From positions 186,001 to 250,000 of the forward strand of contig NZ_DATMFT010000018.1 of assembly GCF_035556095.1 (NCBI RefSeq): 64,000 nt of DNA, given 5' to 3'. Made by a program: the position numbers and the translations under genes. This DNA is from Parapedobacter sp035556095. GTDB lineage: Bacteria; Bacteroidota; Bacteroidia; Sphingobacteriales; Sphingobacteriaceae. Below the pieces are notes generated by a model. That model ran no database searches. It saw only the letters and a program-made list of their open reading frames with translations, and was not told the origin of the DNA. Below, piece by piece: positions 44,120-53,505 of the stretch; positions within the stretch are counted from its first letter, which is position 1; every line of letters starts with the position of its first letter.

Positions 44120-45073
44120 ATGTTACCTTCTTTGCGCATTCACATACCCGAATACTATCCGCGGGCAACCGTCGCTGCCCGACTTCCTGCCGGTACCAGC
44201 TACCACGTGCCTTATTCGCAAAAGCGGAGCTGGCGCGGCGACGATTGGTGGATAAGCATGCAGACGTACGATGCCCGCCATGCCTACGTTTACCTCATTG
44301 AAGTATTCACCAAGCAGCCGCTGCGGTTCGGGGTGGAGTGCCTTAGGCGCGACCTACGCTGGCTTTACCCGCTATCAGGGGCGTTCGCCATCTACGACCA
44401 TGATGGCGGTGTGGCGCTGCAGCTTACTGCCGATGAACATCTCCGTGTGCTTTCTGGCCCAGGCAGCCATTTGGTGGGAGTACGGCCCGGGCGGCACCTG
44501 CTTTTTGCCTTCGTATTGGATTGGGGATGGACCCGCCGGTATGCCCGCGGTGCGTTGGCTTACCTCCGGCAGCCGGTTGCGGTGCCCATCAACGCGGCCA
44601 TCCGCGGCCACCTGCTTACGCTGGCCAGCTTATCCATGCAGGAAGGGTTGCTGATGGACGCCAGCATCTATTGGTCCATTGCGCGGATTACCCATTTGAC
44701 GCGCCAGCTCTACGACGAATATGATGTAGCCGGGAAGCCCGTTTCGACTACGCTGGAGCTGGCCCTATCGGCCCGCAACCACATTGCAGACAGCTTGCTG
44801 CTTGGCGGAAAGCCCCTTACCGTGGCCGAAATCGCTGACCATTTCGGGGTTACGGCCGGTCACCTTAGCCGCATGCACAAAAGGCATTGTGGGCAGTCTT
44901 TGCAAGCTTACCTGATGCGGCAGCGGATGGACACCGCCTACAGGCTGCTCAGCGAAGACGGATTGGGTGTATCCGCGGTGGCCTACCAACTGGGGTTTTC
45001 AGATGTGCAGGCATTCAATAAGCTTTTCCGGAAATATTTCGGGGCGGCGCCGAGTGAAATGAAAAGAAGGTAA
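44120..45073 (+). CDS. AraC-family transcriptional regulator
   Basis: About 317 residues from the ATG at 44120. The C-terminal AraC HTH pair is clear: PLTVAEIADHFGVTAGHLSRMHKRHCGQSLQAYLMRQRM and GVSAVAYQLGFSDVQAFNKLFRKYFGAAPSEMKRR. The first ~200 residues form a probable sensor domain rich in Trp, Arg and Tyr. A longer in-frame reading from 43529 lies over the HTTM gene and is not supported. It follows the HTTM gene by 50 bp and may regulate that cassette. Confidence 0.85.
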   Translation: MLPSLRIHIPEYYPRATVAARLPAGTSYHVPYSQKRSWRGDDWWISMQTYDARHAYVYLIEVFTKQPLRFGVECLRRDLRWLYPLSGAFAIYDHDGGVALQLTADEHLRVLSGPGSHLVGVRPGRHLLFAFVLDWGWTRRYARGALAYLRQPVAVPINAAIRGHLLTLASLSMQEGLLMDASIYWSIARITHLTRQLYDEYDVAGKPVSTTLELALSARNHIADSLLLGGKPLTVAEIADHFGVTAGHLSRMHKRHCGQSLQAYLMRQRMDTAYRLLSEDGLGVSAVAYQLGFSDVQAFNKLFRKYFGAAPSEMKRR

Positions 45074-45087
45074 GGAGCGCGAATAAA

Positions 45088-45474
45088 TCACCAAATCACC
45101 TTAACGGGATACTTATCAATATTTGGGTCAACAGAAATTATGGGCATGCCCATATCGATTGCCGTGGCCGCGATGAGCCTGTCGAATGGATCCTTATGAT
45201 GGAAGTCAAGGCCTTCTAGCTGAATCAAGTTGGAAAGTTGAATAGGGACCACCGTAATATTACCTACAACACAAGCTTCGTACAACTCACTTAAGGAATA
45301 GGCTAATACTAATTTTCCAAGGGCTTTTTTAATGGTAATTTCCCAAAACGAAGCCATGCTTACTTGGAGATCATTCGACGATTCGAGAATAATGGATTGA
45401 GCGGATTTGGAAAGTCGAGGACTATCATCATGGAGCCATAGGAGTGTGTGTGTATCCAAAAGGTATTGCCCCAT
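45088..45474 (-). CDS. PIN-domain toxin (VapC-like)
   Basis: A 128-residue PIN protein: YLLDTHTLLWL with the first catalytic Asp, SMASFWEITIKKALGKL, HHKDPFDRLIAATA with acidic residues, and IISVDPNIDKYPVKVIW with the last Asp. PIN toxins are Mg-dependent ribonucleases that cut tRNA or rRNA. It starts two bases after the DUF2281 antitoxin gene, the standard order in this subfamily. Confidence 0.9.
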   Translation of the reverse strand: MGQYLLDTHTLLWLHDDSPRLSKSAQSIILESSNDLQVSMASFWEITIKKALGKLVLAYSLSELYEACVVGNITVVPIQLSNLIQLEGLDFHHKDPFDRLIAATAIDMGMPIISVDPNIDKYPVKVIW

Positions 45475-45476
45475 GC

Positions 45477-45686
45477 TTACATATAATCTTTAAAGTCGTC
45501 TAACGGGGCATCAAAATCATCCGCCATCTGTAGCTTCCCTTTGAGGAGCCCAATTTTCCTAGGCATTTTCCTCTGCTCACTAGGCACACGCTTCTTCGTT
45601 AGGATAAAATCTATAAAATCCTCAACCTCCTGTTGATAAGCGGGCGGTATTTTCCGTACTTTTTCTAACAATTGATTTTGTGCCAT
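45477..45686 (-). CDS. DUF2281-type antitoxin
   Basis: About 69 residues from the ATG at 45686: LLEKVRKIPPAYQQEVEDFIDFIL is the DUF2281 helix. The tail (PRKIGLLKGKLQMADDFDAPLDDFKDYM) would bind and block the PIN toxin. An in-frame codon at 45713 falls inside the promoter -7 box, so the start must be further in; 45698 is also possible. Type II antitoxins usually repress their own promoter. Confidence 0.85.
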   Translation of the reverse strand: MAQNQLLEKVRKIPPAYQQEVEDFIDFILTKKRVPSEQRKMPRKIGLLKGKLQMADDFDAPLDDFKDYM

Positions 45687-45710
45687 ATCCACTGTCATAT
45701 CACAATTACT

Positions 45711-45741
45711 CAAAGATAGGTAAAAAACAATAGTTAATCAA
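45711..45741 (-). promoter_or_regulatory. Promoter of the PIN/DUF2281 toxin-antitoxin operon
   Basis: Minus strand: TTG (45741-45739), a 20-nt spacer and TATCTTTG (45718-45711), an exact -7 match. Transcription should begin near 45704, which fixes the antitoxin start downstream of that point. Confidence 0.75.
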
Positions 45742-46214
45742 CCGCTCTGCATATCATTCCACCAAAAATCGACAGCAAATCGCTCCCATGCCAAATATTT
45801 ACCACTACCCATGCCGGATATCTGCCAACAGCAGGGGCGGGTTTGGCGTATTTTTGCTGCTATAAATGGATGTTACTATGAATTCAGCAGCCCCTAAAAT
45901 ACCACTTATTATCCAGGCTATCGGTTATGTAGCCATAAAGTCTGACTGTTCCAGCAACGCGGAGCAGCAGCGGGAAACATTAAGCAGACCGGCCAGTCGG
46001 CCGATCTACCACATATCCACCGGTAACCGTCGGTTCGCTTTGTTCCGGCGCAGGGCCGTGGATAAACGCATTCCGGTTGGTGGCATACCACCACCTTTGC
46101 TTCCATTCCGGTGTTTGGGAGACGGCGGCCCGGTCAGCCGATTAATAGATTAAATCCAATTTTTTAACTTATAAAACGGTAAGCATTTCCGTATAATAAA
46201 TGCTTTTTACGATT
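45742..46214. other. Intergenic region without a supported gene
   Basis: This 473-bp stretch between divergent genes has open frames on both strands near 45866-46153, but none has a ribosome binding site, typical composition or recognisable homology. The last ~40 bp are AT-rich and probably hold the promoter of the next gene. Confidence 0.5.
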
Positions 46215-46706
46215 ATGGAAAAGATAAAAAACATAATCACAGGAATACTGTCAGTTGCAGTATTCTTTATGGCTGTGCAGGTAGGCGTGGCTCAGGAGAA
46301 AGTTCAAGTTTCGAACGATAAAACGGAAGTGGCAGAGCTTGTTGCGGCAAACACTTTGGCAGGACCAGTGGAGAATATAGACAAAGAAACGGTTAGGAAG
46401 AAAACGGAGTACAATACTTTTGACAGAATCGGCCTTTCTGCATTATCAGAAAAATCACTTCGAATGGACTTGTATTGGTTTAAAGTTGACCACACCGATG
46501 GCGCTATCAACGCTAGTCCGATTGACCCCGGGGATTTAGATGATGAGCTTTGCCTTTCTCCCGAAGATGAACTCCCAATTTGTGCTGTAGCCTTTGCTTC
46601 AGCAAGCCCCTTAACTGCCCCCCCTGTCAACAATATTTCCTTGACGGACCTTGAGGACGACGATGGGGAGGAAACCGCAGGCGTTCGATACCAAGAGGAG
46701 GAATAA
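46215..46706 (+). CDS. Small acidic secreted protein of unknown function
   Basis: About 163 residues from the ATG at 46215. The signal peptide is ITGILSVAVFFMAVQVGVAQ. The mature part is acidic, has two Cys within DDELCLSPEDELPICAVAFASAS (positions ~117 and ~127), and ends in DLEDDDGEETAGVRYQEEE. No family was recognised. It faces the TlpA-SusC-SusD operon tail to tail and shares a terminator with it. An exported peptide or small protein handled by that system is conceivable, but nothing proves a link. Confidence 0.6.
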   Translation: MEKIKNIITGILSVAVFFMAVQVGVAQEKVQVSNDKTEVAELVAANTLAGPVENIDKETVRKKTEYNTFDRIGLSALSEKSLRMDLYWFKVDHTDGAINASPIDPGDLDDELCLSPEDELPICAVAFASASPLTAPPVNNISLTDLEDDDGEETAGVRYQEEE

Positions 46707-46726
46707 TATTAATGTCATAATTAAGA

Positions 46727-46757
46727 AATCATTGCAGCGTAAAAAGCTGCAATGATT
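46727..46757. terminator. Strong hairpin terminator between convergent genes
   Basis: AATCATTGCAGC (46727-46738) pairs perfectly with GCTGCAATGATT (46746-46757) around GTAAAAA. It follows the small secreted gene by 20 bp and the opposing SusD stop lies 22 bp beyond, so it may serve both strands. Confidence 0.8.
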
Positions 46758-46778
46758 TTGTAAATATAGGAATACGTG

Positions 46779-48155
46779 TTATCGTATATTCTGAGCTATA
46801 CCCGTCAGCAGAACTACCTCGTCTGGAATAGGTAGCACATATCGCTTATCATTGGGCGGTAACTCATAAGACCTTCCATCCACCATGCGATATAATGTCG
46901 TTTCAAATTCCTTTTCTTTATTAAACCTCCGCAAGTCAGCCCACCTGATTCCCCTGAACAGCAGCTCCTTTTTCCGTTCATTAATAATGAACTTCATCAA
47001 TCCAACCTCATCACTTATCGGAGGTATCCCGTAAGAATGCCCGCTATATCTATGGGCTAATAATGTTGTCAACCGGTCACGGGCGGTTTCCAAGTCTCTG
47101 CTCCTCGTATAGGCTTCAGCACTTATCAAATACACCTCATCGCTTGCAATACCCGAAAAATATCGGGTATTTCCGGTATAATTCCCTTTAAATGTCCAAG
47201 CGTCGCCATTTGCTTTAAAAAATGCGGCTTTACGAAGGTCGTTGTCATCGTAAGCATTAAACAGGTCAGGATCAATCATGTAGTTGGATGCCCGGCTAAA
47301 CATCGCGGAAGAAACCATTGTTGTATGGAAGATCACTTCGTCATTAAATAATGAAAAAGGATATGCTTTCTCCAAATCGATGGTATTGTAGTCGATCAAT
47401 GCACCGTGCAATAGCAAGCAGGAATCTGCATATGCTGCTGCTTTGGAATAGTCTGCCATCTCAAGTTGGAGCTTTGCCATCAATGCGTAGGCGGCTGCCT
47501 TGGAAGGCCTGGTTGGAACCTGCGGCTTTTCCGGCAACAAGGGTATCGCTTTTACAAGATCATTGTTGATTTGCATGTACGTGTCATATACAGAAGACCG
47601 GACAGAACGCACGTTGATGTCCGAATCCAACCTGACCGGAATACCTAAATCACTTCGCGCAGTTTCCGCGTTAAAAGGCACACAAAATAGTTGGGCTAAT
47701 TGATAAAATGCCCATGATCGAAAGAACAGTGCACTTCCTGCTGTATTGTTGACTGCATCCGGATAGCGGTTTTTGTCTTCCACGGTTTCTAATGCCTCCA
47801 AAGCTAAGTTTGCATATAATATTTGCCGATAAGGCCTGCTCCAATTACTGGAGGAGGCCCCTTCATAGATATCTACTTCCCAAGTATAGGCATTGCGTTG
47901 TTCCATATTGGTTAACGCATTATAACGGGTATCTGTAATAACGTAGAGATCTGAACTCACTTCTCCCAATGAAGGGTTTACCGCCTCGTTCATCGTGGAG
48001 GAGTTATCAAGCAAAGCTTGGACATCGCTTACGCGTTGAAGCACCACACGCTTTTTATCGGAACGGACTTCCAGCCATTCTTCCCCGCACGAGGTTAACA
48101 CGAAGACTACGGTTATTATTGTCCAAATACTTCTTGAAGTTATGTTATGATTCAT
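46779..48155 (-). CDS. SusD/RagB-family lipoprotein (locus 3)
   Basis: A 458-residue lipoprotein, leader ending VVFVLTSC. SusD motifs: RQILYANLALEALE, GSALFFRSWAFYQLAQLFCVPF, RPSKAAAYALMAKLQLEMADYSKAAAYADSCL, YLISAEAYTRSRDLETARDRL and NERKKELLFRGIRWADLRRFN, ending in YVLPIPDEVVLLTGIAQN. Ligands of such proteins include peptides or other molecules as well as glycans. It follows susC by 22 bp. Confidence 0.92.
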   Translation of the reverse strand: MNHNITSRSIWTIITVVFVLTSCGEEWLEVRSDKKRVVLQRVSDVQALLDNSSTMNEAVNPSLGEVSSDLYVITDTRYNALTNMEQRNAYTWEVDIYEGASSSNWSRPYRQILYANLALEALETVEDKNRYPDAVNNTAGSALFFRSWAFYQLAQLFCVPFNAETARSDLGIPVRLDSDINVRSVRSSVYDTYMQINNDLVKAIPLLPEKPQVPTRPSKAAAYALMAKLQLEMADYSKAAAYADSCLLLHGALIDYNTIDLEKAYPFSLFNDEVIFHTTMVSSAMFSRASNYMIDPDLFNAYDDNDLRKAAFFKANGDAWTFKGNYTGNTRYFSGIASDEVYLISAEAYTRSRDLETARDRLTTLLAHRYSGHSYGIPPISDEVGLMKFIINERKKELLFRGIRWADLRRFNKEKEFETTLYRMVDGRSYELPPNDKRYVLPIPDEVVLLTGIAQNIR

Positions 48156-48177
48156 AGCTGAAAAACATTAAAGGTTA

Positions 48178-51100
48178 TTATAATTCCGCCCGCAAACTGA
48201 AAGCTGCGCTGGGCGTCGGCAACAGCGTCGCATTTGGGTAATCGGGGTCCAGATGCTGATTATTTGATCGCCATAGGATGCCTAAATTTGTCATATATAC
48301 GGCTAGCTGTAATCGTTTAAGGCCAAGTAAGGATACATTCGGTCCAAACTGATAATTGAGGTGGATATCCTGCAATCGAATGTGGTCGCCCTTCTCTACC
48401 AGCAATGCTGAATTGCTGTATACCACATCCCGATTTGCTACGGTTGATGCCGGAAGAGACGGGACCTGTGTTTTTAACTCATCTCCGGGCTGCTGCCAAC
48501 GCTTCAGGTAATCAATATGGCCTGCCCCTACACTAAATAGATTGTCATACTGGATAGAGCTCCGCCTGAAATAATATCCGCCTTTATAGGTAATATTTAT
48601 CCCCACGCTCATATTTTTCCAACCAAACGTATTGCGGAAGGCAGCCGTGTACTGAGGTACGCTTACACCATGATCAACCAGATCCTCAAAACGTAGTCCG
48701 TTTGCAAATGCCGTATAGTCTTTATCCAGCATCCCGTTATTCATCACCAGCGGGTCTCCGGTTTCGGTATCCAAACCATACCATGGAGCACTCAGAATCG
48801 CATCGACTGACAGGCCTTCCCTGGGTGGTGTTCCAAAGGAATTTGTGTACCTGAATGCGTTGAGATCTTCGTCGGCAAAATACTTGGTGATGATATTGGA
48901 CGTATGGTTAAACAACCAATCTGACTGCCACCTGAATGCGCCGGTGAGGTTATGTGACGTAAGCGTGATATCGACGCCACGGGTAAGCATATCAGCGTAA
49001 TTCAAATATAATCCACTCTGGCTATAGCCCGTTGTGGGATCAAAAACGATGTTGCTTCCCAGCAGATCCAAGGCCTGCTTACGGTAGTATTCCAGGCTGC
49101 CCGTCAAACGGTTGTTTACCGCCTTGAAATCGACACCAAAATTCCAAACCCCGATCTTTTCCCAGCGTAGTTGCGGGTTCCCCGGGGTTTGTATTTCAGC
49201 TCTCGGCAAGCCGGTATCCGTATCATTGCTATATTTGACGGTTGTATATGCAGATACCGATTTGTTTACATTGCCATTATATCCATAGGTAAGGCGTACC
49301 TTCAGGTATGGAATGGCAGGCGTGTTGTAAAATGCCTCGTTTGAAATCACCCAGCTTCCGCCGAGCGACCACAGCGGTACTCCCTTTTGGTTGATCTTCA
49401 CTCCGAATAGATTTGAGGCATCCCAACGAATGCTTCCGGACAGTGTATACTTGTTGTCCAATGAATACGAAGCATTGCTGAAATATGATAAATAGCGGTC
49501 TGTGAGATCACTTAAACTGAATGCCGGAGCAGGTAAACGCACACTCGTGCCGCGGGGCTGCGTGACATAGCGCGTCAGATAATCAAACACAGATTGATAA
49601 GTAAGTACATCGTCATTGTATCCGATGATTCTGAAACTTTCTCCGGAAGTTTTTTCCTGCCTCACTTCAGCGCCCGCGAGCGCCGTGACGGCATGCCGTC
49701 CCGAAAACTCGGTTTTATAATTAGCTTGCGCCCTGAAGGAGTGGGCTGCCAGTCTGTTGATGCCCTCATCCAGTATGCTGCCATACGGGAAGACCTGCTG
49801 ACCATTGGCTTGTGTAAACCGGTTCACTAAATCCCGCACATAATATGTCTGCGGATCGTAAAGATTGTGGCTTTCTCCTTTATTACCGATATACTGGTAT
49901 TTAGCTTCCATTGACAAGCCGGGGGCCAACTGATAGGCTGCAGCCGCACGTATCCGGTTTTCAATAGCGGATGCGGTATTGTTGGCAAGCGCTATGTCCT
50001 GCATGGGATAATAATTCCAATCCAGCAGCCCGTTGGAAACGGCGTCAGCTGCGAAGGATGGGCGGTAATCGCGTGCAACCGTGGCAACCGTTCCATCCTC
50101 ATTCCATAAGGACGCGTAAGGATAGCGTCCGATGACATTATTCAATCCGGTACCGTTATGGTTGCTGCTTCGTTGTAAAAAGCCGAGGTCGAGGGAAATG
50201 GACAAGCCCTGTAGGGGTTTGAATGTGCTGTTGGCATTCAGTGTGATCCGGTTTTGCCCGTTTCCAACAATCGATGCCCTGTTTTGATTATATCCGGCCG
50301 ACAGAAAGTACATCAGCGAGTTACTTCCGCCTGTTGCCTGTATGGAATATTGCTGGTTGAGTTGCCGTTGGTAAAGGTGGCGACTTGCTTCATGCCGGAT
50401 ATCTTTTTCCATGAGTAGACCAATCTGGTAATTAACCTCCTCATTACTGATTGCACCTTCTTCTGCCATGGTCAGCAGATCTACTACGGGGGTCAGCGGT
50501 GTCCACGCATCCCGGCCGTAAAGTCCACGGTTGAACATTTCGCGTTCAAACTCGATGAATGGTTTGGTGGGTATATAGTTACGATTCTGATACAAATCGG
50601 GTGGACTACCGGTTATCACGTTGCTATTGAATGAAACCCGGACCGGTTGGTTGAATGCTCCCCGTTTTGTAGTCAGTACGATCACACCGTTTCCAGCCCT
50701 GGCTCCCCAGATACTCGCAGCGGCGGCATCCTTCAATACGGTTACGGACCTGATATCCTCAGGATTGATATTGTTGATATCCCCTTCGTAAGGGAAATTG
50801 TCGACCACAACCAAAGGGGCCTCGTTTCCATGAATGGTACTGATACCTCTTACCCTGAGGGAACTGAAATCATCCTCATAAGCTGTACCTGCACCAGCCA
50901 GCCTTCTGTCAAAATGCAGACCGTTGGTAATGCCCTCCAATCGGCTGATGATATCCGGGGCGGGGTTGCGGTTAAGCAGCTCCTGATCAATAAACGTAAA
51001 AGAACCGGTTGCCCTTTCCTCGGGCAGTTCATAGTAACCGGTAGATACGATTACTTCGTCCAGCGTGGTAACCGAATCCGCTAAAGATACCAGCAAGTGA

Positions 51101-51357
51101 TCTGAAGACACGCGGACCTCCTTCGATTTGAAACCTACTAAAGAAAATACAAGGATGCTATTATCGCTTGGTACCGTGATATGGAAAGTCCCCGCAACGT
51201 CCGAGAGCGTTCCTGACGGTTGCCCTTTCAGGGTAACGGACACACCTACGAGAGGTTCATTGCCAGGATCGGAAACTACCTTGCCGCTTACAACGAGCTG
51301 CGCAACAGCCGGGCGATAGGAAAAAAGCACAAACAGGAATAGAATTGGGTATCTCAT
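48178..51357 (-). CDS. SusC-like TonB-dependent transporter (locus 3)
   Basis: A 1059-residue protein with signal peptide (ILFLFVLFSYRPAVAQ) and a carboxypeptidase-regulatory-like domain (VVSDPGNEPLVGVSVTLKG). The linker carries VIVSTGYYELPEERATGSF, a variant of the usual GYG motif. The plug has VTVLKDAAAASIWGARAGNGVIVLTTKRG; the barrel ends ALFSLRAEL-like. There is no STN domain. The Tyr-Tyr-Glu-Leu-Pro-type linker and SIWGARAGNGV plug are common in TlpA-associated SusC proteins. The start overlaps the TlpA gene stop by four bases. Confidence 0.92.
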   Translation of the reverse strand: MRYPILFLFVLFSYRPAVAQLVVSGKVVSDPGNEPLVGVSVTLKGQPSGTLSDVAGTFHITVPSDNSILVFSLVGFKSKEVRVSSDHLLVSLADSVTTLDEVIVSTGYYELPEERATGSFTFIDQELLNRNPAPDIISRLEGITNGLHFDRRLAGAGTAYEDDFSSLRVRGISTIHGNEAPLVVVDNFPYEGDINNINPEDIRSVTVLKDAAAASIWGARAGNGVIVLTTKRGAFNQPVRVSFNSNVITGSPPDLYQNRNYIPTKPFIEFEREMFNRGLYGRDAWTPLTPVVDLLTMAEEGAISNEEVNYQIGLLMEKDIRHEASRHLYQRQLNQQYSIQATGGSNSLMYFLSAGYNQNRASIVGNGQNRITLNANSTFKPLQGLSISLDLGFLQRSSNHNGTGLNNVIGRYPYASLWNEDGTVATVARDYRPSFAADAVSNGLLDWNYYPMQDIALANNTASAIENRIRAAAAYQLAPGLSMEAKYQYIGNKGESHNLYDPQTYYVRDLVNRFTQANGQQVFPYGSILDEGINRLAAHSFRAQANYKTEFSGRHAVTALAGAEVRQEKTSGESFRIIGYNDDVLTYQSVFDYLTRYVTQPRGTSVRLPAPAFSLSDLTDRYLSYFSNASYSLDNKYTLSGSIRWDASNLFGVKINQKGVPLWSLGGSWVISNEAFYNTPAIPYLKVRLTYGYNGNVNKSVSAYTTVKYSNDTDTGLPRAEIQTPGNPQLRWEKIGVWNFGVDFKAVNNRLTGSLEYYRKQALDLLGSNIVFDPTTGYSQSGLYLNYADMLTRGVDITLTSHNLTGAFRWQSDWLFNHTSNIITKYFADEDLNAFRYTNSFGTPPREGLSVDAILSAPWYGLDTETGDPLVMNNGMLDKDYTAFANGLRFEDLVDHGVSVPQYTAAFRNTFGWKNMSVGINITYKGGYYFRRSSIQYDNLFSVGAGHIDYLKRWQQPGDELKTQVPSLPASTVANRDVVYSNSALLVEKGDHIRLQDIHLNYQFGPNVSLLGLKRLQLAVYMTNLGILWRSNNQHLDPDYPNATLLPTPSAAFSLRAEL

Positions 51358-52754
51358 TTTTTTGTAGTTGGTTTAACGATTATGACAGGCGTTTTTATGG
51401 ATTTCCTGGTCAAAACAAGACCGTATGGTTTAAGTTCCCGCTGGACGGCGGGCAAATCTTTCAATGGGGTGTTTAAGGTGATGTTTACATTGCCGTCGTA
51501 TTTACTGTTGTTTTTAAATGGTATGGACGACGCATTGGCTGTTTTTAAATGATAAAGGAACTGATCGAGGGATTGGTTCCTGATCACGTAATGCGAGTTG
51601 GTGATGGAAGTCGAATCGGGCCCACCTTTCGCTATCGCATGGGCCTGTGGTGTGCCGCTTAGTACCCACGTGGTGATTTCTTTGCTGCCGATGGAAGCAT
51701 AAAATCCCCCATTGGTTTCGAAATATCGGTTCAGGTCGTCTCTCATGCGGTCGAATAAATCAGCCCGTGAAGTTGCATTTGGCAGACAGAGGTGATAACT
51801 GATACTATATTTTTCTTTCCACTGGTCCCTTTGATAAGCCGTCATTTCAGGGTCCGGGTGCAAGCGAGCGTCTGTGGAATCCGGTAGTTCTGAAAAGATA
51901 AGTTTATCGCTATCGCCGGGTGGAATTATTCCCGTATATGCTTTCGCAATCAACTCTTTCGGGGAAAGATTTACCATATATACCTTTTTTTCTTTGGCCA
52001 TGACCCTGGAGGTTTTTTCAAACTGGGGCAGATATCCAAAAATCTCCATATGTTCGGAGTGGTTGTGGCCTGCCTGATCTGCCAACCCTTTGGAGACATC
52101 CACGGCTTTCACAGGCCTGTTCATGTAAAGTACTGCTTCCGGTACTTCACCATCCAATAACCGCTTGATATTAGCCGCTGTTCCGTATGTTGAATTCGTT
52201 ACGGCTATCACCCGGTTATTTTTTAACCAAACGAGATGCGGGATACCCCGATGAGGAAACATGTTATGCAGTAGCGTGTCCGCAACTGGAAGGGCAAATG
52301 ACCAGTTTCTTTTTTTAGCGAATGGAATGACCACATCCTTTCCCTGCTTTGTAATGGGAAGCAGCGCAAATGAGCCCGGAAAATCTCCAACGGCAGATTG
52401 AAGTTTATTTATTGATACAATGCAACTGCTGCACCATGTAGACCAGAAATCAAGGATGACTAATTTTCTATTTTGGTATTCGCTTAATGTTATGGTGCTT
52501 TTATGCGCTGGATGGTTCACCACTTGCATGGGATGGTGCCATAACCATTCGGGAATGGTATCGCCTATTTGCAACGGCTTGATGTCTGCAACTGCCGTAG
52601 CCACAGGCTCCGCCGCTTGGGCGGAGACCTGCTTCACGGCATACAAACACATGCTCGTCAGTACAGCCAAAAGGCTGAAATATCGTATTGTAGTTTGTTT
52701 TCGTTTATGTTTGGATAGGGCATGCCTCTCCCCTACGCGTAATTTTTGCTTCAT
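51354..52754 (-). CDS. TlpA-like thioredoxin protein with DUF3738-like C-terminus
   Basis: About 466 residues from the ATG at 52754. A signal peptide (FSLLAVLTSMCLYAVKQVSAQ) is followed by a TlpA/ResA thioredoxin domain with the redox pair FWSTWCSSC (Cys108, Cys111) and the cis-Pro GIPHLVWL. The region ~330-466 (LFDRMRDDLNRYFETNGGFYAS, LSGTPQAHAIAKGG, YGLVLTRKSIKTPVIIVKPTTK) resembles DUF3738 domains. A longer frame to 52916 adds non-signal residues. Periplasmic thiol-disulfide exchange linked to the SusC/SusD pair is likely. Confidence 0.8.
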   Translation of the reverse strand: MKQKLRVGERHALSKHKRKQTTIRYFSLLAVLTSMCLYAVKQVSAQAAEPVATAVADIKPLQIGDTIPEWLWHHPMQVVNHPAHKSTITLSEYQNRKLVILDFWSTWCSSCIVSINKLQSAVGDFPGSFALLPITKQGKDVVIPFAKKRNWSFALPVADTLLHNMFPHRGIPHLVWLKNNRVIAVTNSTYGTAANIKRLLDGEVPEAVLYMNRPVKAVDVSKGLADQAGHNHSEHMEIFGYLPQFEKTSRVMAKEKKVYMVNLSPKELIAKAYTGIIPPGDSDKLIFSELPDSTDARLHPDPEMTAYQRDQWKEKYSISYHLCLPNATSRADLFDRMRDDLNRYFETNGGFYASIGSKEITTWVLSGTPQAHAIAKGGPDSTSITNSHYVIRNQSLDQFLYHLKTANASSIPFKNNSKYDGNVNITLNTPLKDLPAVQRELKPYGLVLTRKSIKTPVIIVKPTTKK

Positions 52755-53267
52755 TTCGTCGCTGGTTTTTAACGGTTTAAGAAATAACTTTCTAAAAGCC
52801 GACCGCCAACGCCGATAAGAAAAACCAGCTAAAATTTGCGAATTTAGGGCTAAGCACCTACCTTTAGGGTGAAAATTTATAGACCGAAGGCAGACAACCG
52901 CTCCCCACCTAAGCAAACGACGCAGTTTTCTTATGGCGCAGGGTCGGTGATACCGGGCAGTTGCCAGCGGCTTTTCTTGTGCCGCTTTGCTGGCGTGGGT
53001 TTATACCTGCACCTGTTTTTGCCCGATAAATCTTTCGGCTGCCCCTATTCAGGGGCACATATGACGTTCTTTGTAAGTGCATTGAATGTAGCCCCGCACA
53101 GCCGCAACGCAGTCTGCAGGCGAGTGCTTCCGGCAACGGGGTTGCGGAGGAACGTGGTTCGTGGGTTTTTGGTTCTCGCTTTCATAATCTCTTGGTTATG
53201 TTAACGAGTCGCCAGATGTGGTATGAAAAAGCAGGGTAGGTACCTTGCTAACACTCCTGCACTCAAT
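52755..53267. other. Intergenic region between the locus 3 operon and the structured element
   Basis: This 513-bp divergent stretch must hold the locus 3 promoter. An open frame at 52869-53204 has no homology, no leader and atypical composition, so it is not called. No exact TAnnTTTG box was found on the minus strand near 52754. Confidence 0.5.
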
Positions 53268-53381
53268 TTGAAGACCAAGACAGAAGTGATACGGCAAGGC
53301 CCTTTCCCTGCTCCAAAATGCAAATGTAAGCATTTTGAAAGGAAAGGACTTTCAACTTACCGCCTCGAACTTGGTCTTCAA
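53268..53381 (+). ncRNA. Candidate structured RNA or DNA element (~114 nt)
   Basis: Three nested perfect stems are visible: TTGAAGACCAAG (53268-53279) with CTTGGTCTTCAA (53370-53381), 12 bp; CCTTTCC (53301-53307) with GGAAAGG (53341-53347), 7 bp; and CAAAATGC (53314-53321) with GCATTTTG (53330-53337), 8 bp, with an 8-nt loop. A small TCGA-GTT-TCGA hairpin follows. It lies 125 bp before the HTH gene at 53506. It could be a small RNA, a leader element, or ends of a mobile element. Strand is assumed from the downstream gene. Confidence 0.5.
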
Positions 53382-53505
53382 TCGAGTTTCGAGACTCATT
53401 AATATTTCAAAGCCAATATGGCCTATGCTTCAATCGCATTGAGCAAATATAAGGACTTTATTCCAAATAATAAAATTTAAACAAAAAGAATAATTGCTTT
53501 TTTTG

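Noticed and set aside
45866..46153. Open frame of 95 codons (plus strand) and a shorter minus-strand one
   Set aside because: No ribosome binding site, no homology, odd Cys/Arg-rich composition; treated as intergenic.
52869..53204. Open frame of 111 codons before the structured element
   Set aside because: No leader or recognisable domain; composition unlike neighbouring genes.
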